Positions 33,938 through 41,598 of a stretch of DNA of 64,000 nt are shown one piece after another. The notes under the pieces are model-generated. The model searched no databases and was not told the DNA's origin. It saw only the letters and a list, made by a program, of their open reading frames with translations. This DNA is from CAYQXJ01 sp964421565. Its GTDB lineage: Bacteria > Planctomycetota > Brocadiia > SM23-32. The stretch covers positions 1 to 64,000 of the forward strand of contig CAYQXJ010000016.1 of NCBI GenBank assembly GCA_964421565.1. Direction: 5' to 3'. Both the position numbers and the translations under genes were made by a program. Each line of letters starts with the position of its first letter. Positions within the stretch are counted from its first letter, which is position 1.

Positions 33938-34948
33938 TCACAGCTCGACGGCCTCCTCAACCACCTGCAGGCTCCGCCAGGCGGCCGTGCCCAGCCCAGC
34001 CTCGTCGCCGTGGAGGACGAAACCGATTTCCTCTGGCTCGAAGCCGAACATGTGCGCACCGTAGCTGTCGACGGCGACGGGGTCCCGGCTCGCCGCCACC
34101 CGCCGGGCGCCCTCGCGCGAGTTATCCACGTCCTGCAGGCTGCCACCGGTCGGCCCGTGCGTGCGCAGCACGCGGTAGCAGTCCATCACGGTCAGATCCA
34201 CGCGCAGCAGGCGGTGGAGGTCGGGTATCTTGCGGTGGATCTGTGGGTGCAGCTTGCCCCGCTCGCCGCTGACCATGCCGAACCCGTTCTTGAGCCCGAT
34301 ACTCAGTTTGCTGGTGCCGTGGTGCTTCAGCAGGGGGACGTTGATGAGCACGTCGCACTCGGCGGCGTCCACGAACTCGCGACAGAAAGTCCATTGCTGG
34401 AGCACATCGGCGTCGGGGATTCTGAGGTCGACGGCCCGCTCGCGCGCGACGAACGGCACTTCAGCGCCAGCGCGCCGCGCGGCTTCGGCGATTCCGCTGG
34501 CCTGGTAGGAGTTCGCCGGGTTCTTGCTGATGGTGTTGTCCATCACGCGCACGCGGCCCGCACCGGCCTGCAGGCACATCTCCACCAGCGCGGCGACCAC
34601 CCAGGGATTGGTGTTGGTCGCCATCTTCGGGGGGCGCACCCACGCGATGTTCGGCTTGATGATGACGCTCTCGCCCCCGCGCACCAGGCTGCCGATGCCG
34701 CCGATGGCCTCGACGGCCCGCCGTGTCATGCGCTTCACCGTCGCAGCTTCGTCGCCCTCCTGGGCGGCGTCGCCGTGAATGATACCGATCGCGTCCGCCA
34801 GCTCGTTGCCTTGCGCGAAGCCGCGCACCTGCATCTCGCCCCGGTGCTCGGCGACTCCGCGCAGTACGGCGAAACCCGCGGCGGCCGCCGCGCCCGCGAC
34901 GATGAAGTCCCGCCGGCTTAAGTTGCCATGCCTGCTGTCTTCGGTCAT
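33938..34948 (-). CDS. Tat-exported DUF362 protein
   Basis: A 336-residue DUF362 protein with a twin-arginine signal (LSRRDFIVAGAAAAAGFAVL). The DUF362 domain is recognised by IIKPNIAW, RVMDNTISKNP, DVLINVPLLKHHGTSKLSIGLKNGFGM and RDPVAVDSYGAHMFG. The function of these proteins is unknown; some carry iron-sulfur domains, but no CxxC cluster is seen here. ATG 34948 is chosen, with GGGGAG 8 bases upstream. It lies 73 bp after a multi-helix membrane protein on the same strand and may be cotranscribed. Confidence 0.85.
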   Translation of the reverse strand: MTEDSRHGNLSRRDFIVAGAAAAAGFAVLRGVAEHRGEMQVRGFAQGNELADAIGIIHGDAAQEGDEAATVKRMTRRAVEAIGGIGSLVRGGESVIIKPNIAWVRPPKMATNTNPWVVAALVEMCLQAGAGRVRVMDNTISKNPANSYQASGIAEAARRAGAEVPFVARERAVDLRIPDADVLQQWTFCREFVDAAECDVLINVPLLKHHGTSKLSIGLKNGFGMVSGERGKLHPQIHRKIPDLHRLLRVDLTVMDCYRVLRTHGPTGGSLQDVDNSREGARRVAASRDPVAVDSYGAHMFGFEPEEIGFVLHGDEAGLGTAAWRSLQVVEEAVEL

Positions 34949-35021
34949 GCTGTTCGCTCCCCGCTGACTCATCATCGTTGTCTCCATTCTACGGCGCGGG
35001 TCGCGCCACCTCCACCGGACG

Positions 35022-35648
35022 CTAATGCCCTTCCCGCGCGGCGCGGGCCGCCGCGCCCCGAATGGCGATGGCCTCGCAGATGGCGCTGGCCAGCAGCATG
35101 GGCACCAGCAGTGCCAGGTAGGCTCCGGTCCGCACGAGGAGCGCCTGCGCATAACTCGCCTGGCCGGCTTGCACGGTCCGGCCCATGCTCATGCCCAGGG
35201 CGATGGCGTACCAGAAAGCCGGCAACTCCAGCAGCAGCACCATCAGTCCGCAGATGCCCGTGGCCGTCTGCGGCGGCCGCCACTGCCCCTTCTGCACGCC
35301 GAAGGTGCGCTGCATCAGGTCGTGATCGGCCGGGCCGAGCCCCATCGCGACGCCGATGTTCATGCCGGTCAGCACACAGATGATCTTGGGCAGCAGGGGG
35401 TGCCAGCCCGTGGCCATGTAGAGGAAGATGGCCACCGTGTTGAACGCCCAGATGACGGCCGCAATGCGGGCGACGGAGGGCGCCCATCCCATCAGCCGCA
35501 ACACGAAACGGAAAACGGCGAGCGGCCCGGCGGCGAGCCAGTCGATCCGCAGGCGAACAACGGCGTAGCTGAGGAAGAGCCCGAAGCCGAAAAGCAGAGC
35601 CGTGTAAAGCGCGTCGCCGAAATGCTGGCGGAAGACAAACTCAAACAA
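35022..35648 (-). CDS. SpoIIM/DUF95-like membrane protein
   Basis: A 208-residue protein with about five membrane segments. It has the SpoIIM-like pattern NIGVAMGLG...GICGLMVLLLELPAFWYAIALGMSMGR, in which an (E)LPA motif opens a conserved helix. TTG 35648 is chosen, with GGTGAG 6 bases upstream. SpoIIM-like proteins are wide-spread in non-sporulating bacteria, where their role is unknown. It sits directly before the DUF362 gene. Confidence 0.6.
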   Translation of the reverse strand: MFEFVFRQHFGDALYTALLFGFGLFLSYAVVRLRIDWLAAGPLAVFRFVLRLMGWAPSVARIAAVIWAFNTVAIFLYMATGWHPLLPKIICVLTGMNIGVAMGLGPADHDLMQRTFGVQKGQWRPPQTATGICGLMVLLLELPAFWYAIALGMSMGRTVQAGQASYAQALLVRTGAYLALLVPMLLASAICEAIAIRGAAARAAREGH

Positions 35649-35766
35649 GGGCTCTCACCACAAAGGAAGGCTGCAGTGAACGGCTGCGCAGACGACACCG
35701 GGACTACGGCAGCAGCGCGGGCTTCGTAGGCCCGGCGTCATCCGCAAAGGGCTGTCCCGGGCACGG

Positions 35767-36627
35767 CTACGGCGACTGGCGCCGGGCACACTCCACGGTA
35801 TTGGCCAGCAGCAAGGCCGTGGTCACCAGCCCCACGCCGCCGGGCACGGGTGTTATCAGCGCCGCCTTCTCCATCGCCGCGTCGAACTCCACGTCGCCAA
35901 CGATCTTCGTCTTGCCCTCGATCTTCACGCGGTTGATGCCGACGTCGACGACTACTGCCCCTTCCTTCACCATGCTGCCCTTGACCAGGCCCGCTTTGCC
36001 GGCGGCCACCACCAGCACTTCCGCCCGCTGGGTGTGGAACGCCAGGTCCTTTGTGGCGATGTGGCAGCAGGTGACCGTGGGGGACTCCATGATGGACTTC
36101 AACAGCATGACCAGGGTCGGCTTGCCGACGATCTCGCTGTGGCCGACCACAACCGTCTCTTTACCCTTCAGGTCGACGTCGGCGTCCTGCAGCATTGTGA
36201 TGACGGCGTGTGGTGTGCAGGGCGCGAGGGACAAGTCGCCATAGAACAGTTTGCCGATGTTGGCGGGGTGAACGCCCTCAACGTCTTTGTCGGGGTCGAT
36301 GGTCTGCTGCACCTTGCGTGCATTGACGCCTTCGGGCACCGGCATCAGCAGGATGCAGCCGGTGATGGACTCATCGTCATTGACGGTCCGTATGTGGGCC
36401 TCCAGCTCGGCTTGCGAGGCCGTGGCGGGCAGTTCGTGCAGCTCGTAGTCGATGCCCACTTCCTGGCAGGACTTCTGCTGGCTCTTGGCGTAGTACTTGG
36501 CGCCGGGGTTTTCGCTGGCCAGCACGCCCACCAGCTTGGGGGGCTGGTCCATGCCGGCGACGTCGCTCTTGACCTGTTTCTTGATGCGTTCGGCGATCGG
36601 TTCACCTTCCAACAGCTTCGCGGCCAT
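35767..36627 (-). CDS. folD: Divergent FolD-like methylenetetrahydrofolate dehydrogenase
   Basis: A 286-residue FolD homologue. FolD normally oxidises 5,10-methylene-THF and hydrolyses methenyl-THF to 10-formyl-THF. The fold motifs CTPHAVITML, VVVGHSEIVGKP and PVPGGVGL are present. However, the catalytic lysine of Y-x-x-x-K (E. coli Lys54, human Lys56) is Gln50 (YAKSQ), the VQLPLP Gln is Leu, and KDVDG is KDVEG (Asp to Glu). In human enzyme work the Lys-to-Gln change abolishes cyclohydrolase but leaves dehydrogenase. ATG 36627 is preceded by AGGAGA. It is 38 bp after the MBL gene. Confidence 0.85.
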   Translation of the reverse strand: MAAKLLEGEPIAERIKKQVKSDVAGMDQPPKLVGVLASENPGAKYYAKSQQKSCQEVGIDYELHELPATASQAELEAHIRTVNDDESITGCILLMPVPEGVNARKVQQTIDPDKDVEGVHPANIGKLFYGDLSLAPCTPHAVITMLQDADVDLKGKETVVVGHSEIVGKPTLVMLLKSIMESPTVTCCHIATKDLAFHTQRAEVLVVAAGKAGLVKGSMVKEGAVVVDVGINRVKIEGKTKIVGDVEFDAAMEKAALITPVPGGVGLVTTALLLANTVECARRQSP

Positions 36628-36665
36628 GCTGCTTCTCCTATCCAGTTGCTCTTTGAAAAGTGGTC

Positions 36666-37382
36666 TCATGGCGAGGTGGTGCGCGACGCGAGCAGCGTGC
36701 GCAGCTCGGCCCCGATCCAATGCTCGGCGTGGGACAGGCAGAACGTGCCGTGCCCGGGGTAGAGCACGTCCGGGGGATCATCCAGCAGACTGCACAGGGT
36801 TTGAACGTAGTCCTGGTGGCTGTAATCGAGCCGACCTCGGGTCTGGGGCAGGCCCGGCGAACGGACCGCATCGCCACAGAAAAGCACCTCGCGGTTCTCC
36901 ATGGTGAGCCGGTAGCCTATGCAGCTGGAGGAATGGCCCGGCAGCGCGAGCGCGCGCACAGTGAAACGCCCCAGGCTCAGCTCTTCGCCGTCGGCCAACT
37001 CCGTCACCTTCTCCACCGGCAGGAACTCGTGATCGTAGTGGTAGGCAGAGGTCTCGATGCCGGCCCGACGTACGACTGCGGCGGCCTGCGCTGAGGCGAG
37101 TATCTGTGCTCCGTTCCGGCGCATCGCTTCGGCACCACCGGCGTGTGGCAGGTGCGCGTGAGTGAGCAGCACGTGGGTGATATCGCGTGGCCTGAAGCCC
37201 ATTTCCTTCACGTTACCCAGGATGGCGGAGAGGCTTTCCCCGCAGCCACAGTCCACGAGGACCAGGGGGTCGCCCGTGTCGATGAGGTAAGTGTTGCAGT
37301 CGTTCGCCGGCCAGTCCAGGTACGTCATGTTGTAGTCCTGGCCGCCGACCAGGAAGACCGGACCGATCAGGCGCATACCCAC
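36666..37382 (-). CDS. MBL-fold protein with altered HxHxDH motif
   Basis: A 238-residue metallo-beta-lactamase-fold protein. Metal-site elements are LTHAHLPH (His75, His77, His80 with Pro79 replacing the usual Asp), PGH (His150), CGDAV (Asp171) and PGHGT (His211). Without the Asp, only one metal site may be fully formed. The fold is clear; the substrate is not. It starts at GTG 37382 (GGAG 8 bases upstream) or ATG 37376, and precedes folD by 38 bp. Confidence 0.8.
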   Translation of the reverse strand: MGMRLIGPVFLVGGQDYNMTYLDWPANDCNTYLIDTGDPLVLVDCGCGESLSAILGNVKEMGFRPRDITHVLLTHAHLPHAGGAEAMRRNGAQILASAQAAAVVRRAGIETSAYHYDHEFLPVEKVTELADGEELSLGRFTVRALALPGHSSSCIGYRLTMENREVLFCGDAVRSPGLPQTRGRLDYSHQDYVQTLCSLLDDPPDVLYPGHGTFCLSHAEHWIGAELRTLLASRTTSP

Positions 37383-37426
37383 GGGCAGACTCCGTCCGCA
37401 TCGGTGAAGCTTATCTGGAAGGGGTT

Positions 37427-37454
37427 ATCTTAGGTAGTGGGGGCGGCTTGTCAA
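37427..37454 (-). promoter_or_regulatory. Promoter of the MBL-folD pair
   Basis: Perfect TTGACA (37449-37454), 16 bp, TAAGAT (37427-37432) on the minus strand. Confidence 0.5.
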
Positions 37455-37532
37455 GTTGGCTCAGCGGTATCACGGCCGCCGCCGAGCGTGGCTCCGCTGT
37501 GGGCGCGAGCGGCGGGCCCGCTTGCCCTTCGT

Positions 37533-38774
37533 TCACGGCCGGGCCTGGTCCGTGCGGCCCGCAGTGCCCGTCTCTATCCGGATATCAAGCACGTTGTGGC
37601 CGGGCTCTATCTGCACTGTGAGCGGCTCCTGGGAATCCGGATGTGCCGCGGTGTACAGCATCTCGCGCTCCATGGACGGCACGGTCATGAACTTCTTCGA
37701 GATGTGGCGCACCTCGACGCGATGACTCCCGGGCACCGGGCCGTGGCGTGCCGGCAGTTCGAAACGTCCCTTTACCTGCGTGCCGTCGTCGTCCTTGTAC
37801 GGCTTTGTGCGCACGGCGGCGACCGGGTCGTCCGGCGATTCCACAGGCACGAAGGTGATCCACGCCGTATCGGCGAGGCGGCCGTCGATGGTCAGCGTTC
37901 CTTCCAGGGAGGCGCGCTGCTTGCCTGTGAGGAAGGCGTTCTTGCGCATCCACTGGTAGGCGAGTTCCGGCCACATGCTGGCGCCGGGCACGCCGGTTGC
38001 CAGGCCCGCGCCGTGAGGCCCGTATCCGCCGAAAACGTGCATTTCCGCCTCCACGCCTGCCTGTCGCAGTGCCTCGTAGTAGCCGACGACGCCCGTAGCC
38101 GCGATGCCATCTTCGGAGGTGTGGTAGATGAAGGTCGGCGGAGTTTCGGCCGTGACCGGCGGGATTTCTTCGTCCTCGTTGCCCGCACGCCATGAGCCAG
38201 CGGGCGGAGTGTAAGCGAACATCAGGAAATCCGGTCGGCTCGACTCACGCTCGATCGCGTCCTGCGCGTCGGGGTCTCCCGGGTCGTGCTGCAGCGCGAT
38301 TCGGGAGATCAGGTGTCCGCCCGCGCTGAAGCCGACCATGCCGATGCGGTGGGGGTCCACCCCGTAGTCGGTCGCGTGGTGGCGCAACCAGCGGACCGCG
38401 CGGGTGCCGTCCACGAAGGCATCTCCACTCTCGTAGCCCTGGGTGCGGATGCGGTAGGAGAGCAGGAACGCGTGCACGCCCACGGAGTTGAGCCACTGCG
38501 CCACCTGCAGTCCCTCGTAGTCCATCGCGCGGACCCAGTAGCCGCCGCCCGGACAGACGATGACGGCTGTGCCGTTCGCCCGTGCGGCATCGGCGAGCAG
38601 AGGATGCAGGCGTGGGCGGTCTTCCTCGGCGTCGCCCCTGGCTCCGGGCGCGTCGTCCCACAGGTACACGGTGTCCAGATCGACGGTCTCCACGGGCATC
38701 TCGTCCTCCTGGCCTGCGACAAGGGCGGGCAGCAGCATCAGCGCGACAGTCACTGTGGCGAACCTGGCGAGCAT
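37533..38774 (-). CDS. Secreted alpha/beta-hydrolase (acetylesterase-like)
   Basis: A 413-residue secreted hydrolase with a signal peptide (about 1-21, VTVALMLLPALVAG). The esterase domain has the oxyanion loop CPGGGYW (about 74-80), nucleophile elbow GFSAGG (Ser150), and probable Asp and His in TSEDG and GYGPHGAGL. This is the xylan/acetyl esterase-type pattern (family 10 carbohydrate esterase-like). A C-terminal region of about 110 residues is a beta-rich add-on. ATG 38774 is preceded by GGGAGGGAG. It may remove acetyl groups from polysaccharides, in line with the other sugar genes. Confidence 0.8.
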   Translation of the reverse strand: MLARFATVTVALMLLPALVAGQEDEMPVETVDLDTVYLWDDAPGARGDAEEDRPRLHPLLADAARANGTAVIVCPGGGYWVRAMDYEGLQVAQWLNSVGVHAFLLSYRIRTQGYESGDAFVDGTRAVRWLRHHATDYGVDPHRIGMVGFSAGGHLISRIALQHDPGDPDAQDAIERESSRPDFLMFAYTPPAGSWRAGNEDEEIPPVTAETPPTFIYHTSEDGIAATGVVGYYEALRQAGVEAEMHVFGGYGPHGAGLATGVPGASMWPELAYQWMRKNAFLTGKQRASLEGTLTIDGRLADTAWITFVPVESPDDPVAAVRTKPYKDDDGTQVKGRFELPARHGPVPGSHRVEVRHISKKFMTVPSMEREMLYTAAHPDSQEPLTVQIEPGHNVLDIRIETGTAGRTDQARP

Positions 38775-38862
38775 GGGGGCTCCCTCCCGGGAACTGAACT
38801 GAGAGGATTCTACTGTAGCGGAGGCAGCGCTTCCACAGGCGTGTGCCGGGGCGGCGCCGCCG

Positions 38863-39804
38863 TCAAGGCCGCCGGCAGGAGAGCATCTGCAGGGGCTCCG
38901 GCGCCGTCCAGAAGTGCTGCCATCGGAGCGCACGCTCGCGTCCGACGAACACGTCATTGCCGACGATCCCCCAGGCGGTGCCATTTGGACAGAAGGCCAC
39001 GTGGAAGGTGTCGATGTTGTTCCTGGTTGACGCGGGGAAACCGTCGGCGATATGGGTCCATTGCCTGCCGGCATCCTCGGAGCGGTAAAGCTCGCCATGC
39101 ACGTTGTCGCCGTGCGGCCCGTCGCTGACGGTTGCGAGCACGAGTTCCGGCTCGTCCGGGTGCACTGTTACTGAGCGGCCGTAGCGCTGGTGCAGGTCGT
39201 CTGCCCGGTGCGCCCAGGACTCTCCACGGTCCTCGCTGATCCAGAAGGCGTCGGCCGTCTCTGCATATACGCGCTCGTCGTCTGCCGGGCAAGTGGCGAC
39301 CTGGTGGACGTCCACGTGTAGGGTCGGCGTCACCGGCTCCCAGGAGTTGCCCAGGTCGGCTGAGCGCATGATGCTGCCGACGTGGATGTCGGCGTAGACC
39401 CAACCGTCGCCCGTACGGGCCATGCTGCGCACGGCGGCGGGACCGCCCCAGGGCGTGTACCATTCGTCGCGGACGTCCAGTTTGTCAAAGGAGCCAATCC
39501 TCTCGGCGGCCGTCATCTCACCGGCGAGTCGGTAGAGGTGCGGCGGTTCGGTGCCGATCAGCAAGTCCAAGGGTTCTTCGCGCAATATGAGCAGGGAGTG
39601 GATGGAACCGGTCACGGCGTGTTCGTAGCGCCTCTGAACGCCGTTGCGCAGCACGAGAACTGTGTTGTCATCGAGGGCCACGATGTTCACATGGCGTCCC
39701 TCGGCAACCCGTCGGATGTCCTGGCCGTGAAAAGCAATCTGCGGCTCGTTTTCCGCAGTGGCTTCGCTCAGGGACCAGACCGTGTTGCGTCCCGCGATCA
39801 GCAT
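38863..39804 (-). CDS. BNR/VPS10-type beta-propeller protein
   Basis: A 313-residue protein with repeated Asp-box-like blades (RSADLGNSW, SEDRGESW, RSEDAGRQW) and no signal peptide, resembling photosystem II assembly-factor-like and exo-sialidase-type propellers. The catalytic residues of a sialidase are not clear, so it may bind or sense rather than cut sugars. ATG 39804 is chosen, with GGGGA about 8 bases upstream. It lies 88 bp before the esterase gene on the same strand. Confidence 0.7.
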   Translation of the reverse strand: MLIAGRNTVWSLSEATAENEPQIAFHGQDIRRVAEGRHVNIVALDDNTVLVLRNGVQRRYEHAVTGSIHSLLILREEPLDLLIGTEPPHLYRLAGEMTAAERIGSFDKLDVRDEWYTPWGGPAAVRSMARTGDGWVYADIHVGSIMRSADLGNSWEPVTPTLHVDVHQVATCPADDERVYAETADAFWISEDRGESWAHRADDLHQRYGRSVTVHPDEPELVLATVSDGPHGDNVHGELYRSEDAGRQWTHIADGFPASTRNNIDTFHVAFCPNGTAWGIVGNDVFVGRERALRWQHFWTAPEPLQMLSCRRP

Positions 39805-39891
39805 TCCATTTCCCCACTCTGTGTGAATACGCAACCCCTCGCACAATCCAGTGTGGGGCAGGGCGGCCGGGGCGTCAAACGGCGACAACGC

Positions 39892-39921
39892 TTGTTCCGC
39901 TGGCAAGGCGCGGCGTAGAAT
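39892..39921 (+). promoter_or_regulatory. Promoter of the adenylate-forming enzyme gene
   Basis: TTGTTC (39892-39897), 18 bp, TAGAAT (39916-39921). Transcription would begin near 39928, which argues for the ATG at 39970 over an upstream start. Confidence 0.5.
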
Positions 39922-39969
39922 GTGCCCGCCAGACCAACCACCCGTCTTCACCTCCTGACGGACCCGCCT

Positions 39970-41598
39970 ATGTCTGCGGACCGCAGCCACCGACCACTGC
40001 TGCCCCGACACAGTATCCTGGCGGCCGTTTCCCCACTCGAAGGCCTGCGCAAGTTGAGGGAACTGCGCGCCTACTTGCGGGAGAACGTGAGCATAGCCGC
40101 ATGCTACGAGTTGCTGGGCAGCCGCATGGCCGAACGAGAGGAGTGCTTTCTGCGTATCCTGCGGGATGGCATACTGCCGAACCCGCAGAATCCCTCGGCC
40201 AGGCTGCTCAGGGGGGCCGGCATAGGCTACGGCGACGTCCGGCGAGCCATCAGCAGGGCCGGACTGCAGGGCGCCCTGAGCTGGTTGCGTCAGGCAGGCG
40301 TTTACCTGACCCTCGACGAGATGAAGGGGAGGGTTGCGGTCGAGCGGAATGGGTGCGCCTTCGCGGTCGCTGCCTGCGACGTGCGAACCACCGCCGGGCC
40401 GGGGGGCTTTTCGGTGAGCACGGGCGGCTCGCGCGGCCGGGCGGCGCGAGTTTCGCTGGGATTCGACTACCTGCGTCAGAACTCGGTGAACCTTGCGGTC
40501 GCGGTGGACATGTGCGTTGGGATTGAAGCGCCGGTGGTTCAATGGTTCCCCATACTACCGAGCCCCTCGGGCCTCATGAACAGCCTGAGCCTGGCCCGGA
40601 TGGGCGCGAAGCCGGTCCGCTGGTTTGCGCAGACGGTCGAATCCACGCCCGCCCACAGGCTCACAACCATTGCTACGTTGCAGTTTGCACGCGCCTTCGG
40701 CCGGGCGCTCTCGCCCCCCGTGCCAGCCCCGCTGAGCCGGCCTGATGTCGTGCTCAGCGCCTTGCTGCGGCTGCGGGACGCGGCCGGCCGCTGCGTGCTG
40801 AAGACTTACGTCAGCTCGGCATTGCGCGTCTGCCGCGAAGCGCTCGCGCGCGGCGCCCCGCTGGACGGCGTCTATCTGCTGACCACCAGCGAACCGCTGA
40901 CGGCCGCCCGGCGGGAGTTGATGGAGCGCGCGGGGGCTGCCGTAACGCAGACCTACTGGATCACGGAGATCGGCCTGATCGGCGTGGGCTGCGCGCGCTG
41001 CACATCTGCCCCGGATGAAGTGCACCTGTTTGGGGATCTTGTGGCGGTGAACTCGGCGGAGAACGGCGCAGAGCCGGCGCTCTGTTTCACGCCACTGCAG
41101 CCGGCCTGCCCCACTGCAGTGATCAACCTGCAGGTCGGCGACGCGGGGCTGCTGGGCGAGCGGCCCTGCGACTGCCCGCTCGGCCGGCTCGGCATGCGGC
41201 GCACCGTCAGCCACGTGCATAGCACCAGCCGCCTGAGTGCGGAGGGCATGACGCTCCCGACGACTGAGCTGATCTCGCTGGTTGACCGTGTGTTGCCCGC
41301 TCGGTTCGGCGGCGAAGCGGGCGATTACCAGATCATCGAGAGGTCGGGGTCAGCGCTGACGCGGCTCGAGGTGCGCGTCTCTCCGCGCCTTGGGTCGTGT
41401 GAGAGTGCGCAGGTGCGCGACGCCGTGCTGGAGTACATCGCAAGCAGGGACGAGCTGGTGGGGCGACTGTTCCGGCAGGCGGGCGCCGTGACGGTGCGTC
41501 GGCAGCAGCCGGAGGCGACGGCCGTCGGCAAGATGCATCCCGTGCTTCTGCGCGCCACGCCGAGCGATGCGAGTGCGCCGCAGGATGCCGCTACTTGA
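39970..41598 (+). CDS. Adenylate-forming (PaaK-like) enzyme
   Basis: A 542-residue protein with the features of the AMP-forming acyl-CoA ligase/PaaK group. The phosphate loop reads STGGSRG (about 150-156, usually SSGTTG). The adenine-binding element reads TYWITEIG (about 328-335, usually YGSTE). NLQVGDAG (about 388-395) supplies the late Asp, and CDCPLG precedes the hinge. The first about 100 residues are Leu/Arg-rich and unrelated to known domains. No carrier protein or CoA partner is nearby. It probably activates a carboxylate, but the substrate is unknown. Its last 8 bases overlap the convergent NRAMP-like gene. Confidence 0.65.
   Translation: MSADRSHRPLLPRHSILAAVSPLEGLRKLRELRAYLRENVSIAACYELLGSRMAEREECFLRILRDGILPNPQNPSARLLRGAGIGYGDVRRAISRAGLQGALSWLRQAGVYLTLDEMKGRVAVERNGCAFAVAACDVRTTAGPGGFSVSTGGSRGRAARVSLGFDYLRQNSVNLAVAVDMCVGIEAPVVQWFPILPSPSGLMNSLSLARMGAKPVRWFAQTVESTPAHRLTTIATLQFARAFGRALSPPVPAPLSRPDVVLSALLRLRDAAGRCVLKTYVSSALRVCREALARGAPLDGVYLLTTSEPLTAARRELMERAGAAVTQTYWITEIGLIGVGCARCTSAPDEVHLFGDLVAVNSAENGAEPALCFTPLQPACPTAVINLQVGDAGLLGERPCDCPLGRLGMRRTVSHVHSTSRLSAEGMTLPTTELISLVDRVLPARFGGEAGDYQIIERSGSALTRLEVRVSPRLGSCESAQVRDAVLEYIASRDELVGRLFRQAGAVTVRRQQPEATAVGKMHPVLLRATPSDASAPQDAAT

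Noticed and set aside
39805..40542. Upstream extension of the BNR propeller frame
   Set aside because: It runs antisense into the adenylate-forming enzyme and no ribosome site supports it; ATG 39804 is the sensible start.
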